From Alistipes sp. (GTDB lineage Bacteria; Bacteroidota; Bacteroidia; Bacteroidales; Rikenellaceae): 53,620 nt of DNA. Below are positions 42,967 to 53,500 of this stretch, in pieces. Positions within the stretch are counted from its first letter, which is position 1, and every line of letters starts with the position of its first letter. Below the pieces are notes generated by a model. That model had not been told where the DNA came from. It saw only the letters and a list, made by a program, of their open reading frames with translations, and did not search any database. A program made the translations under genes and the position numbers. The DNA lies in NCBI GenBank assembly GCA_017623115.1, contig JAGAPT010000044.1, positions 1 to 53,620 on the forward strand, given 5' to 3'.

Positions 42967-44610
42967 ATGAAATCTTTTATCAAACGCTTCGAAGAGTCGG
43001 TTCGTAGTTGCTGGAATCAACCTGCGCTGAACGACTTTCGATACGATTCGATTACTTACGGCCAATTGGCCGTCGAAATAAAGACCCTGCACCTGCTGTG
43101 GGAGCAGGCAGGCCTGCACCCGGGCGATAAAATCGCCCTCAATGCGGCCAGCTCGTCCAACTGGATCAGCCTCTTTATGGCAACCGTGTCAGGAGGTTAT
43201 GTGGCCGTTCCGCTGTTGAGCGGGTATCTGCCCACCGATACCCAGCGGCTGGTCGACCATTCGGATAGCCGCATCCTCTACACCGAGCGTGCCCTCTTCG
43301 AGAAGATGGATTTTGAGGCGATGCCCCAACTGCTGGCTGCTATCGACCTGCGTACGGGCGACCTGCTTGCTTCTCGTGGGGAGTTTGCCCGCCTTTATGC
43401 TGCACGTCGGGAGGCCTTTGCCTGTCGTTACCCCGAAGGGTTGCAGTCGGATATGCTCTGTTTCGAGGAGCGGCGTTTCGATGAGGTGTGTGTCATCAAC
43501 TACACCTCGGGTTCGACCGGCAACCCCAAGGGGGTGATGCTCACCGTGGGAAACTTTTCCGATCAAGCTGAGAAACTGCACATGCTGTTGCCCTTCACGG
43601 CCGGTGAGGGGTACTTGAGTATCTTGCCTTTGGCGCATATCTTCGGCCTGACGGTCGATGGTATTATGCCGCTCTGCTCGGGTATGCACCTGACGATTCT
43701 GACCTCGATGCCTATCCCGACCACCGTCAAGACGGCTTTGCGAACGGTCAATCCGCGCATGTTCTTTGCCGTGCCGCTGGTTGTGAATAAGTTGGTCGAG
43801 CATACGATTGGCGAGTTCGTGCATAGCAAGAGTGGTGCGGAGAAGTTGGCCGACTATCCAAATAATCCCGATTTTTGTGAGGCATTACGCTCGATCTTTA
43901 TGGCCGCCTTTGGCTCACGTTGTGAGATGATCTATACGGGCGGTGCCGCCATCCCGACCCAAATCGAGGAGTTGTTGGCCTTGAAGTTGAAGGTCCCCTT
44001 CATGACCGGTTACGGTATGACGGAGTGCACGCCGGTTATCTCGTTGGGTCTGCGGGGCGATTACCACCTCAAATCGTGTGGTCGTATCATCGATGGGTAT
44101 CAATACCGTATCGACTCGAGCAATCCGGCTCATTTGGCCGGTGAGTTGTTGGTGAAAGGACCGAGTGTCTTTGCCGGTTACTACAAGAATCCCGAGGCTA
44201 CAGCCGCTGCCTTTACCCAGGATGGATTCTTTCGCACGGGCGACCTCGGTATGGCTGATGCCGAGGGCCGGCTCTTTTTGGTGGGGCGTTGTAAGAGCAT
44301 GTTGCTCTCGACCAACGGACAAAACATCTTCCCCGAGGAGATTGAGGTGCTGCTCAATACGATGCCTTATGTGGGTGAGTCGCTGGTCGTGCAGCGGCAG
44401 AATACGTTGGTAGCCCTTGTGGTTCCCAATATAGATAAGGTGGCCAATGACCACATGAGTGCCGAAACTTTACAAGAGGTCATGCAGCATAATCTCGAGG
44501 AGCTGAATCGACGGCTTCCGGCCTATTCGCAGGTGGCCGAGTTTGAACTCCAACACGCCCCCTTTGCCAAAACCCCCAAGGGAAGTATCAAACGATTCCT
44601 CTATGCGTAG
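42967..44610 (+). CDS. AMP-forming acyl-CoA/acyl-ACP ligase
   Basis: The 547-aa ANL-superfamily enzyme activates a carboxylic (probably fatty) acid with ATP. The adenylate-forming motifs are seen: YTSGSTGNPKGVMLT near residue 180, the ILPLAHIFG segment, MTGYGMTECTPVIS, and FRTGDLGMADAEGRLFLVGR followed by the A10-type TPKGSIKRF, holding the catalytic Lys at the end. There is no signal peptide. Lying next to acpP and followed (8-base overlap) by the ETF-like fusion, it may load fatty acids onto ACP or CoA for the dehydrogenase two genes downstream. Acceptor and chain length cannot be told from sequence. Confidence 0.92.
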   Translation: MKSFIKRFEESVRSCWNQPALNDFRYDSITYGQLAVEIKTLHLLWEQAGLHPGDKIALNAASSSNWISLFMATVSGGYVAVPLLSGYLPTDTQRLVDHSDSRILYTERALFEKMDFEAMPQLLAAIDLRTGDLLASRGEFARLYAARREAFACRYPEGLQSDMLCFEERRFDEVCVINYTSGSTGNPKGVMLTVGNFSDQAEKLHMLLPFTAGEGYLSILPLAHIFGLTVDGIMPLCSGMHLTILTSMPIPTTVKTALRTVNPRMFFAVPLVVNKLVEHTIGEFVHSKSGAEKLADYPNNPDFCEALRSIFMAAFGSRCEMIYTGGAAIPTQIEELLALKLKVPFMTGYGMTECTPVISLGLRGDYHLKSCGRIIDGYQYRIDSSNPAHLAGELLVKGPSVFAGYYKNPEATAAAFTQDGFFRTGDLGMADAEGRLFLVGRCKSMLLSTNGQNIFPEEIEVLLNTMPYVGESLVVQRQNTLVALVVPNIDKVANDHMSAETLQEVMQHNLEELNRRLPAYSQVAEFELQHAPFAKTPKGSIKRFLYA

Positions 44611-45793
44611 TGAGGTGACGAATCGACAACCAAAGTGGGTTGTCCTTGTGAAGCAGGTGCCCGACACCTCGGCCTCGACATGCATGACCACCGAGGGGGC
44701 ACTCGACCGAACTTCGTTATCGGCCATGCCGAATCCCGATGATTTGGGGGCGTTGGAGCTGGCATTGGCTGTTCGAGACCGCCTGGGTGGTACGGTGACG
44801 GCCGTGTCAATGGGCCTCGAGCGGGCCGAGGAGGTGTTGCGAGCAATGATGGCTCGCGGAGCTGATGATGCTGTGGTGCTTGCTGATTGTCGTTATGCGG
44901 GAGCCGATGTGCCGGCTACGGCCTGCATGGTGGCTGCTGCTGCCCGTAAATTGGGGGCAGAGGCCCTCTTTGCGGGGTGTCAATCCATTGGTGGAGATCT
45001 GGCGCATGTCGGGTCGCAGGTTGCCGAGGAGTTAGGCATCCCACAAGTGACGGAGGTTGAGGCGTTGGTGGATTGTTCGAACGATGGCATTACTGTGCGT
45101 CGTCGCAAGGATGAGGCGATGGAGGTGGTGAAAGCACCCTTGTCATGCCTGTTCGCAGTTCGTGGTACGCTCCTGTGTCGTCCTGAAAATATACATCGCT
45201 TGTTGCAACAACGCCGTCGGCCGATTCGCCATTGGAAGGCCGATATGCTCGATATAGACCCTGCCAGGTTGTCCGCTGCAGCAGTGGCAACCGGCCGTGT
45301 CGCCTCGGAGGATACAGCTCATCGTGCGAGTGTCCAAGCAGGAGAAGAGGCGAAACTCTCCGAAGAGGAGCTCCTTCTGCAGCTTCTTGTACCGGCCGGC
45401 CAACCTCCTTCGGGAGGGTTGCAACAGGCGCAAATCGTGGTAGCTGGTGGGTATGGTGCGTGCAATGCAACCTGCTTTGCACGGCTCGAAGAGTTAGCCG
45501 CGCTGCTCGGAGCCGAATTGGGCGGTACGCGTGCGGCTGTCGATGCCGGATACCTGCCTCATGAACGGATGATTGGACAAACGGGGCTGACGGTTGCCCC
45601 TCGCCTTTATCTTGCGTTTGGTATCTCGGGGCAGGTGCAGCATACGGTCGGCATAGCGCGTGCGGGCATGATCGTGGCGGTGAACCGTGATCCCGAGGCT
45701 CCGATTTGTCGCATGGCAGACCATGTCATTACGGGTGATGCTGCCGAGGTGGCCGAACGGATGATTCGAATCTTGAAAACGTGCAAACGATGA
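44603..45793 (+). CDS. Single-chain ETF: EtfB fused to the FAD domain of EtfA
   Basis: The 396-aa protein begins as an electron-transfer flavoprotein beta subunit (WVVLVKQVPDTSA, NPDDLGALELALAVRD, MARGADDAVVLADC, DLAHVGSQVAEELG; about residues 10-240). After a charged linker it switches to the C-terminal, FAD-binding domain of the alpha subunit (IVVAGGYGACN, GTRAAVDAGYLPHERMIGQTG, LYLAFGISGQVQHTVGI, VAVNRDPEAPICRMADHVITGD; about 275-390). The N-terminal domain of EtfA is absent. It would accept electrons from the acyl-CoA dehydrogenase encoded next (4-base overlap). The ATG at 44603 is chosen; it overlaps the ligase stop by 8 bases. There is no frameshift at the junction, so the fusion looks real. 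Confidence 0.88.
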   Translation: MRSEVTNRQPKWVVLVKQVPDTSASTCMTTEGALDRTSLSAMPNPDDLGALELALAVRDRLGGTVTAVSMGLERAEEVLRAMMARGADDAVVLADCRYAGADVPATACMVAAAARKLGAEALFAGCQSIGGDLAHVGSQVAEELGIPQVTEVEALVDCSNDGITVRRRKDEAMEVVKAPLSCLFAVRGTLLCRPENIHRLLQQRRRPIRHWKADMLDIDPARLSAAAVATGRVASEDTAHRASVQAGEEAKLSEEELLLQLLVPAGQPPSGGLQQAQIVVAGGYGACNATCFARLEELAALLGAELGGTRAAVDAGYLPHERMIGQTGLTVAPRLYLAFGISGQVQHTVGIARAGMIVAVNRDPEAPICRMADHVITGDAAEVAERMIRILKTCKR

Positions 45794-47499
45794 AGAATTT
45801 TTTTACCGATAACGAGTGGTTGGGGCGACAGTTGCTCCATCCGGAGATGCACCGCATCGTAGAGCTCTATGAACAAGGTTACACCGCAGCGGAACACGAC
45901 GAGGAGGCTCCTCGCAATTTGGAGGAGGCGCGTGTGGGCTATTGGGAGGCCATGCGCATCCTGGGAGCACTCTGTGCCGAGCATATTGCTCCGTATGCCG
46001 CGAACGTCGACCGAGAGGGCCCTCGTTGTGAGGCGGGGCGGGTGACCTATGCCGTAGGTACAGCCGAGGCACATCGGTTGTTGGTCGAGAGTGGCCTCTA
46101 CGGGATGTCGCTCGAGCGTCGTTTTGGCGGGCTGAATTTCCCGGTAACCCTCTTTGTGATGGCTTCGGAATTGATTGCACGTGCCGATGCTTCGCTCAAC
46201 AACCTCTGGGCCTTGCAAAATTGTGCCGAAACGATTGCGACATTTGGCACCGAGGAGCAGTGCGAGCGGTTCTTGAAACGGGTTGCTGCGGGCGACACCT
46301 GCTCGATGGATCTCACCGAGCCCGAGGCCGGTAGCGATCTGCAATCAGCCATGTTACGAGCCTCGTGGAGCGAGGAGCAGGGGTGCTGGATGCTTGACGG
46401 CGTGAAACGCTTCATCACGAATGGTGATGCCGATATCCACCTGGTGCTGGCACGTACCGAAGCCGGCACGAACGATGCCCGTGGACTTTCGCTCTTTATC
46501 TACGACAAGCGGGATGGCGGAATGACGGTGCGACGTATCGAGCATAAGTTGGGTATCGTCGGGTCCCCTACCTGTGAGTTGGTGTTTGACCATGCTCGGG
46601 CCGAATTGGTGGGGGTGCAGCGGATGGGGCTCATTAAGTATGTGATGGCGTTGATGAACCAAGCCCGATTGGGCATTGGAGCCCAGTCGGTGGGTATTGC
46701 CGAGGCGGCCTGGCGACAAGCGCAACTCTATGCACAGCAACGACGTCAGTTTGGTCAACCGATAGCGACCTTTACGGCCGTAGCCGAACTGTTGGCTACG
46801 ATGCGTACGAAATTGGATGCCTCAAGAGCACTGCTTTATGCTACGGCTCGACAGGTCGATGTGGCGCAGGGCTTGGCTCGCCAAGCCAACCGGAAGGGTC
46901 TGGAGCCCGATGAGCGTGCTGCAATGAAGCAGGCACAGCAGCGAGCCGATATGTATACTCCTATTTTGAAGCTCATGAGTGGCGAGTACTGCAATCAAAT
47001 CACCTATGATGCCATGCAGGTCTTTGGTGGATCGGGCTATGTGAAGGATTTTGAGGTCGAGCGACTCTATCGCGATGCACGTGTGGTGACGATCTACGAG
47101 GGTACTTCCCAGTTGCAGGTGATTGCTGCGATGAAGTATATCACCAATGGAGCATTGGTCGGCGAGTTGCGTGCCCGAGCCGAGGAGGTGGCCGCACGAG
47201 GCGGACTGGACTATGAGCGTTGGGTGCTCACGGAGCTCACCGAGCGATTTGTGGAACTTATACAGCGTACCGAAGCCGAAGGGGATGCCTTTGTGGAGTT
47301 GCACGCTCGTCGGCTGGTCGAGTGTGGCGGGGCACTGTTGATGTGCTATCTGCTCCTGGCCGAGGCTGATGATGAACGCATGAGGTGTTCGATGCGCCAC
47401 TATGTGGCCATGACACGTTCGCTGGTGATGGCGCATATTGAGATGAATAACGCCCTCGCTCCGGAGATGGCGAAGGCGTTGTTGGCGAGCGTACAATAG
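45790..47499 (+). CDS. Acyl-CoA dehydrogenase family protein
   Basis: The 569-aa flavoprotein oxidises acyl thioesters at the alpha-beta position and passes electrons to ETF. Visible motifs are CSMDLTEPEAGSDL, the FAD-binding GVKRFITNGDADI, ARLGIGAQSVGIAEAAW, QVFGGSGYVKDFEVERLYRDARV and the catalytic base region IYEGTSQLQV. Relative to the ~380-aa short-chain enzymes it has an N-terminal extension and a helical C-terminal domain (about residues 445-569), as in longer members of the family. The ATG at 45790 overlaps the ETF-like stop by 4 bases (ATGA), a coupling that supports direct partnership. It ends 9 bases from the convergent LytTR gene without a visible terminator. Confidence 0.93.
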   Translation: MKNFFTDNEWLGRQLLHPEMHRIVELYEQGYTAAEHDEEAPRNLEEARVGYWEAMRILGALCAEHIAPYAANVDREGPRCEAGRVTYAVGTAEAHRLLVESGLYGMSLERRFGGLNFPVTLFVMASELIARADASLNNLWALQNCAETIATFGTEEQCERFLKRVAAGDTCSMDLTEPEAGSDLQSAMLRASWSEEQGCWMLDGVKRFITNGDADIHLVLARTEAGTNDARGLSLFIYDKRDGGMTVRRIEHKLGIVGSPTCELVFDHARAELVGVQRMGLIKYVMALMNQARLGIGAQSVGIAEAAWRQAQLYAQQRRQFGQPIATFTAVAELLATMRTKLDASRALLYATARQVDVAQGLARQANRKGLEPDERAAMKQAQQRADMYTPILKLMSGEYCNQITYDAMQVFGGSGYVKDFEVERLYRDARVVTIYEGTSQLQVIAAMKYITNGALVGELRARAEEVAARGGLDYERWVLTELTERFVELIQRTEAEGDAFVELHARRLVECGGALLMCYLLLAEADDERMRCSMRHYVAMTRSLVMAHIEMNNALAPEMAKALLASVQ

Positions 47500-47508
47500 C
47501 CGTAGCGG

Positions 47509-48363
47509 TTAGGCCTCTGTGGTCGGTTGTCGCTGTTCGACCAATTCGGTGATGGCGCGGAAATAGCTCTTTGAAACCGGAATCGGCTTGGCCGAAGGAT
47601 GGCTCAAGAAGATGGTGGCGTGGTCGTGTTCCTTGCGATAGAGTTTGATTTTCTTCGTATTGACAATGTGGGAACGGTGGCAACGCACTAACGAGGTGGC
47701 CGATAGCATCTCTTCGAGGTTCTGGGTCTTGCAACGCAGCATGTAACTGACCAGTTTACCCTCCAACTCGTAGTAGATACGCACATAATTGTCTTGCGAC
47801 TCGACGTAGTAGAGCGTCTCTTCGTCGATGGCCATCTTCTGCACGCCGTTGTTGTCATAGAGGTGTAGCAGTTTCGACCCTTCGGGCTCCTCGTGGGTCG
47901 TGCGGTTGAGTTTCATGAGGTTCAACTCCTCGTTCTTGACACGATAGGCTGAATAGAGCCAAATCATGACATAGGGGATAGCCAAGATGAGCGACACACA
48001 GAAAAAGACACGCACAATCCACATTGGCGTCATGGCCGGTCCTCCTTCAAAGGCATTGGAGAAGAGGATATAGAGCAGTGCAACAAGCAGGTATTCTCCG
48101 CCAATCCACCCCAGGTAGAGCGGCAGGGTCAGCGATCGCACGGCAAAGATGCGATAGAGCAGAATTTTACTAATGAGCAACCCGGCGATGGCTGTCAGGT
48201 AGAAGGAGAGGGTCGTGAGGGCTTTGGACAACGAGCTAAACCCAAACCATACGGTGGCCGAAAAGGGTTGATAGAGCAACATGAAGAGGAAGGAGAAGAG
48301 TGCTACGAAGAACACCGACTCCAACAAATATTTTTTACGCAACAAAAATTTTGGTACCTCCAT
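47509..48363 (-). CDS. Membrane-anchored LytTR DNA-binding regulator
   Basis: The 284-aa protein has about four membrane segments in residues 15-150 (for example VFFVALFSFLFMLLY, YLTAIAGLLISKILLY, WIVRVFFCVSLILAIPYVMIW). A cytosolic linker and a C-terminal LytTR domain follow (MAIDEETLYYVESQDNYVRIYY, LVRCHRSHIVNTKKIKLY, KPIPVSKSYFRAI). LytTR domains bind direct-repeat promoters; the membrane part presumably senses an envelope or lipid signal. No histidine kinase or response-regulator receiver is present, so it is a one-component regulator. The ATG at 48363 (MEVPKFLLRKKYLLES) is chosen over a long upstream frame without family character. It is divergent from fabF (117 bp apart) and convergent with the acyl-CoA dehydrogenase, suggesting control of the lipid genes. 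Confidence 0.9.
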   Translation of the reverse strand: MEVPKFLLRKKYLLESVFFVALFSFLFMLLYQPFSATVWFGFSSLSKALTTLSFYLTAIAGLLISKILLYRIFAVRSLTLPLYLGWIGGEYLLVALLYILFSNAFEGGPAMTPMWIVRVFFCVSLILAIPYVMIWLYSAYRVKNEELNLMKLNRTTHEEPEGSKLLHLYDNNGVQKMAIDEETLYYVESQDNYVRIYYELEGKLVSYMLRCKTQNLEEMLSATSLVRCHRSHIVNTKKIKLYRKEHDHATIFLSHPSAKPIPVSKSYFRAITELVEQRQPTTEA

Positions 48364-48480
48364 GATGGTAAAAATTAGGTTGCGAAGGTAATCATTTTTG
48401 CGGGAATTAAAAAACGACACCGTTGGTAGAAACGGAAGAGAAGAATTGAATGTATTGAATAACAAATGGATAGAGTGTAT

Positions 48481-49722
<1,242 letters not shown>

Positions 49723-49725
<3 letters not shown>

Positions 49726-49730
49726 CTTTG
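49723..49730 (+). promoter_or_regulatory. Internal promoter before fabG
   Basis: TAACTTTG fits TAnnTTTG and overlaps the fabF stop codon; GTTG at 49699-49702 is a weak -33 element 20 bases upstream. It would give fabG a leader of about 22 nt. Confidence 0.55.
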
Positions 49731-49756
49731 TAGCAACAAATTTTACGTTTTATACC

Positions 49757-50503
49757 ATGAAACTTCTCGAAGGAAAAGTCGCCCTCATCACGGGCGCAGC
49801 GCGAGGCATTGGTAAGGCTATCGCGCTCCGATTTGCAGCCGAGGGTGCCGATATCGCCTTCACGGACCTCGTTATCGACGACAATGGGAAGGCCACCGAG
49901 GCGGAGATTGCTGCGCTGGGTGTGCGTGTGAAGGGATATGCCTCGAATGCAGCCTCGTTCGATGAGTCGCATGAGGTGGTGAAACAGGTGGTCGAGGACT
50001 TCGGTCGCATCGATGTGCTGGTGAACAATGCCGGCATTACGAAGGATGGCTTGATGATGCGCATGACCGAGCAACAGTGGGATGCCGTGCTGACCGTAAA
50101 CCTCAAGTCGGCATTCAACTTTATCCACGCCGTGACCCCCATCATGGCACGTCAGCGTGGAGGTTCGATTATCAATATGTCGTCGGTAGTGGGTGTGAGC
50201 GGCAATGCTGGTCAGTGCAACTACTCGGCCTCGAAAGCCGGTATGATTGGTCTGGCCAAATCCATTGCCAAGGAGATGGGCCCGCGTGGCATCCGAGCCA
50301 ATGCCATTGCTCCGGGATTCATCATCACCGATATGACCGCTGCCCTCCCCGAGGAGGTGCGTGAGCAGTGGGCCAAGACGATTCCGTTGCGTCGCGGTGG
50401 CACGACCGAGGATGTGGCCAACGTGGCACTCTTCCTCGCCTCCGACCTTTCGGCTTATGTCAGCGGACAGGTCATTCACTGCTGCGGTGGCATGAATTGC
50501 TAA
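49757..50503 (+). CDS. fabG: 3-oxoacyl-ACP reductase
   Basis: The 248-aa short-chain dehydrogenase reduces 3-oxoacyl-ACP with NADPH in fatty-acid elongation. It has the TGxxxGIG cofactor motif (ALITGAARGIGKA), DVLVNNAGITKDGLMMRM, catalytic Ser in INMSSVVG, the YSASKAG pair (Tyr and Lys), and the FabG-typical IAPGFIITDMT and SDLSAYVSGQVIHCCGGM end. The ATG at 49757 is chosen because the frame upstream overlaps fabF and the internal promoter. It probably forms one unit with fabF and ends at a bidirectional terminator shared with the convergent surface-protein gene. Confidence 0.96.
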   Translation: MKLLEGKVALITGAARGIGKAIALRFAAEGADIAFTDLVIDDNGKATEAEIAALGVRVKGYASNAASFDESHEVVKQVVEDFGRIDVLVNNAGITKDGLMMRMTEQQWDAVLTVNLKSAFNFIHAVTPIMARQRGGSIINMSSVVGVSGNAGQCNYSASKAGMIGLAKSIAKEMGPRGIRANAIAPGFIITDMTAALPEEVREQWAKTIPLRRGGTTEDVANVALFLASDLSAYVSGQVIHCCGGMNC

Positions 50504-50521
50504 TCACATTTGCAGATACAA

Positions 50522-50560
50522 AAAGAGGAGCGGTCGCATAAGTGACCGCTCCTCTTTGTT
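50522..50560. terminator. Bidirectional terminator between fabG and the surface protein
   Basis: A 14-bp perfect stem (50522-50535 with 50544-50557) with an 8-nt loop; AAA and TTT flanks suit both converging genes. Confidence 0.9.
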
Positions 50561-50572
50561 CTTTAGGCAGGC

Positions 50573-53500
50573 TTATTTTACAATCACCTGACCCGGGCCT
50601 GATGCGCTATAAGCAGCACCGTGAATCTTGTTGTCCGAGAGGTCAACCTCCGGCAGATTTACTTTGAGCGTACCGCTGAACGAGCAACCATCGAAGGTTA
50701 CATTGGCACCACCATTGTTCCATACACCGGCGATACCACCAATCTCCTCAGCGCGTGTCGCACTAGGGGCATTCGTAAGCTCGATGTTACCGCTCGACGA
50801 GCAGTTGATGAACGAGTTACCATAGTGTGCGATACCCGTGATACCACCTACGTCGCAGGTCGAACCGCTTACGTCGATGTTCGACTTCACGTTGGTGAAC
50901 GAGTGGCCTCCCTCACCCATGAAACCGATAACACCACCTACATAGGTGCGATAAGCCGTCTCACCCGATACCGAGTTAGCCTTCACATAGCTGCCCTTCT
51001 CGACATCTACGGTGATATCCTTCCAGCTGGCATAGGCGTTCTTACCACCTACGGCGCCTACATATGCGAAACCGTTTACCTCTACCAGACCGCTCACCTT
51101 GATGTTGTTGTACTTCGAGGTGTAGGGCGTACCGGCAACAACGGCTACATCCAGATATCCGCTTACCTTGGCGTTGTGAATGTTGAGATTCTTGATCTCG
51201 CCATTCGAGGTGAAGCCGAAGAAACCTGCATCCGAGTTGTTGCCCTCGATGTTGAGGTTGCTGACTGTGAAGCCCATACCGTCGAATACCTTCGTGAATT
51301 GCTTCGACGAGTTGCCAATCGGCGTCCAGTTCTCGTTGTTGAGGTCGATGTCAGCCAGCAGTACTGCCGACGGACCTGCGAACGAGCCCTCGTTTACGGC
51401 AGCAGCAAAGGCCTTCAACTCATCAGCACTCTTAATCAGCGCCGACTGAGCGGTAATCTTCGTGCCGTCGATAATGAGGTTCGGGCTGGCATTCTCGAAC
51501 TCCGAGAGGTCGATCAACTCAATCACGCGCGATGCTACGGCACTGCGACCAGCCGACTCAACCGAGCAATTGGTGAACTCGATGGGCTGATTATTTACCG
51601 ACGTAGTGTTGTAATAGCCATTCTTGAAGTCGATGTTCATATCTGCACCGAATACGCAATTGGTCACCGATGCCTTCTGGTAGAAGCGCAACATACCATA
51701 GTTGCCGTTGTTGTAGAACTTGGTGTCTTTGATGATAATCTCATCGCCGGCGTTGTCGTTACCGAAGCTGTTCCAACCATAAATCTCGCAGCCTTCGATA
51801 TAGATATCGCCGGTACCACCCGTGTTGATACCATAAGCCCACGAAGCCTTGATGGTGCAGTTGATGAACTTCAGATCGCCATTCATGCTACCCTCGGTGC
51901 TGTAACCCTGATACAGGCCATTGACACCCTCGATGATGCAGTTCTCGAACGTACCGCTACCATTCAGGCGAATAGCAGCCTGCTGTTGAGCCTTGTCCGA
52001 CTCTACCTGCTTGAACGTCGCGTTCTTCACGGTCAGATTCGTAGCCTCGATGACCTCGGTGCACTGCAAGACCGTACCCTCCTCACACTCGAGTGTAACG
52101 CCCTCGGCAACCACTGCGGGCATCTCATATGTGCCGGCTACTACGGAAACTGTCGTGTTGGGGGTCGATACGGCCTCCTCCAGCGAGGCAACATTGACGA
52201 TGTAGGCACCAATCGTAGCCTCACCCGTACCCGAAACCGTAGCACCCTCGTTGCGACCTACAAAGCTGCCTACCTGGTGCTCAGCCTGCGTAGCGTAGTT
52301 CTTGTAGTTGTGCTCGTTGTTGATGAAGAGCTTCACGTCGGCACCAATCGTGTTGTTGGTGACGTTCGTCGTCGTTGTGTCGTCACCTGCATAACCGGCG
52401 ATACCACCCAGGTCGCGATATCCCGTGATGGTCGTATTCTCTACCACGCAATCCTTAATCGTACCGACAACGAAGTACCCGACGATACCACCGGCCTTGT
52501 CGCCATTGTCCCACTCGTCATTGACAAACTCGGGCTCTACCGTTACCGAGCAGTTGCGTACCGTAACACCCTCAATCGTCGGGTTCTTGTCGGTCGTGCC
52601 GATCCAACCGGCCACAACACCTGCATAGTGGGTGTGGGCTACCGTGAAGTCCTCAATCGTGACGTTCTTTACGACAGCCTGACCGCCCAGACCACCGAAC
52701 AGACCTGCCGAATTCTGCTGCCAGGGACCCAGGTTCACGGGCTTCACCGTAGCGTTCGAGATGGTGTAACCCTTACCGTCGAACGTACCCTCGAACATGT
52801 GGAAGTAGCCCTTCGTATCGCTCCAAGCGCACTCCAGACCACCCATCGGAATCCAGTTGTTGCCGGCCAGATCGATGTCGGCAGCCAACTCTACCGTGGC
52901 ATTCTTCAGCGACTCCTGCGCAGCGTAGGTGCTACGCGCATCCGACGGGAGCACACCATTTACCAGGGCACCAACCCATGCCAACTCGGCAGCCGTCGAG
53001 ACCGTATAGGTGTTCGTCGTAGCATCGTAAGCGGGCTTCGTGAGCGAAGCACCATCCCATGGCAGATAGTTGTAAGCCGGCTCGTCAAACTCCTCGTCAA
53101 TCTCGATGACGAACTTACCGGGATCGGTCAAGAGCGAACCCATGATGTTCGTGCGGTGGTTGCGCTCGAAGGTGACACCCGTGAAGGTCGGAACGACATA
53201 CGACTTGGCTTTGTTGGTCGTGTAGAAGGTGATGTCTACATCGTAAGCATCGGTCGGCATGGCCGGCAGGATGTAGTTCATCGATACATACTTGTAGGCC
53301 GTACCCTTGATCGTAATCGTCTCGTCAGCACCCGTCATCGGAGCGGCAGCAGCAAACGCAACAGCCACCTCCTGACCTGCGGGCATACCATAGTCGCCCG
53401 TGCCGTCAGCCTTCGAGTAGGCCTCACCACCGAAGAAGTTAATCTGGTCGTAGCTGTCAACCGACACCTGCGTCATAGCCAACTCAAAACCTGCCTTCTT

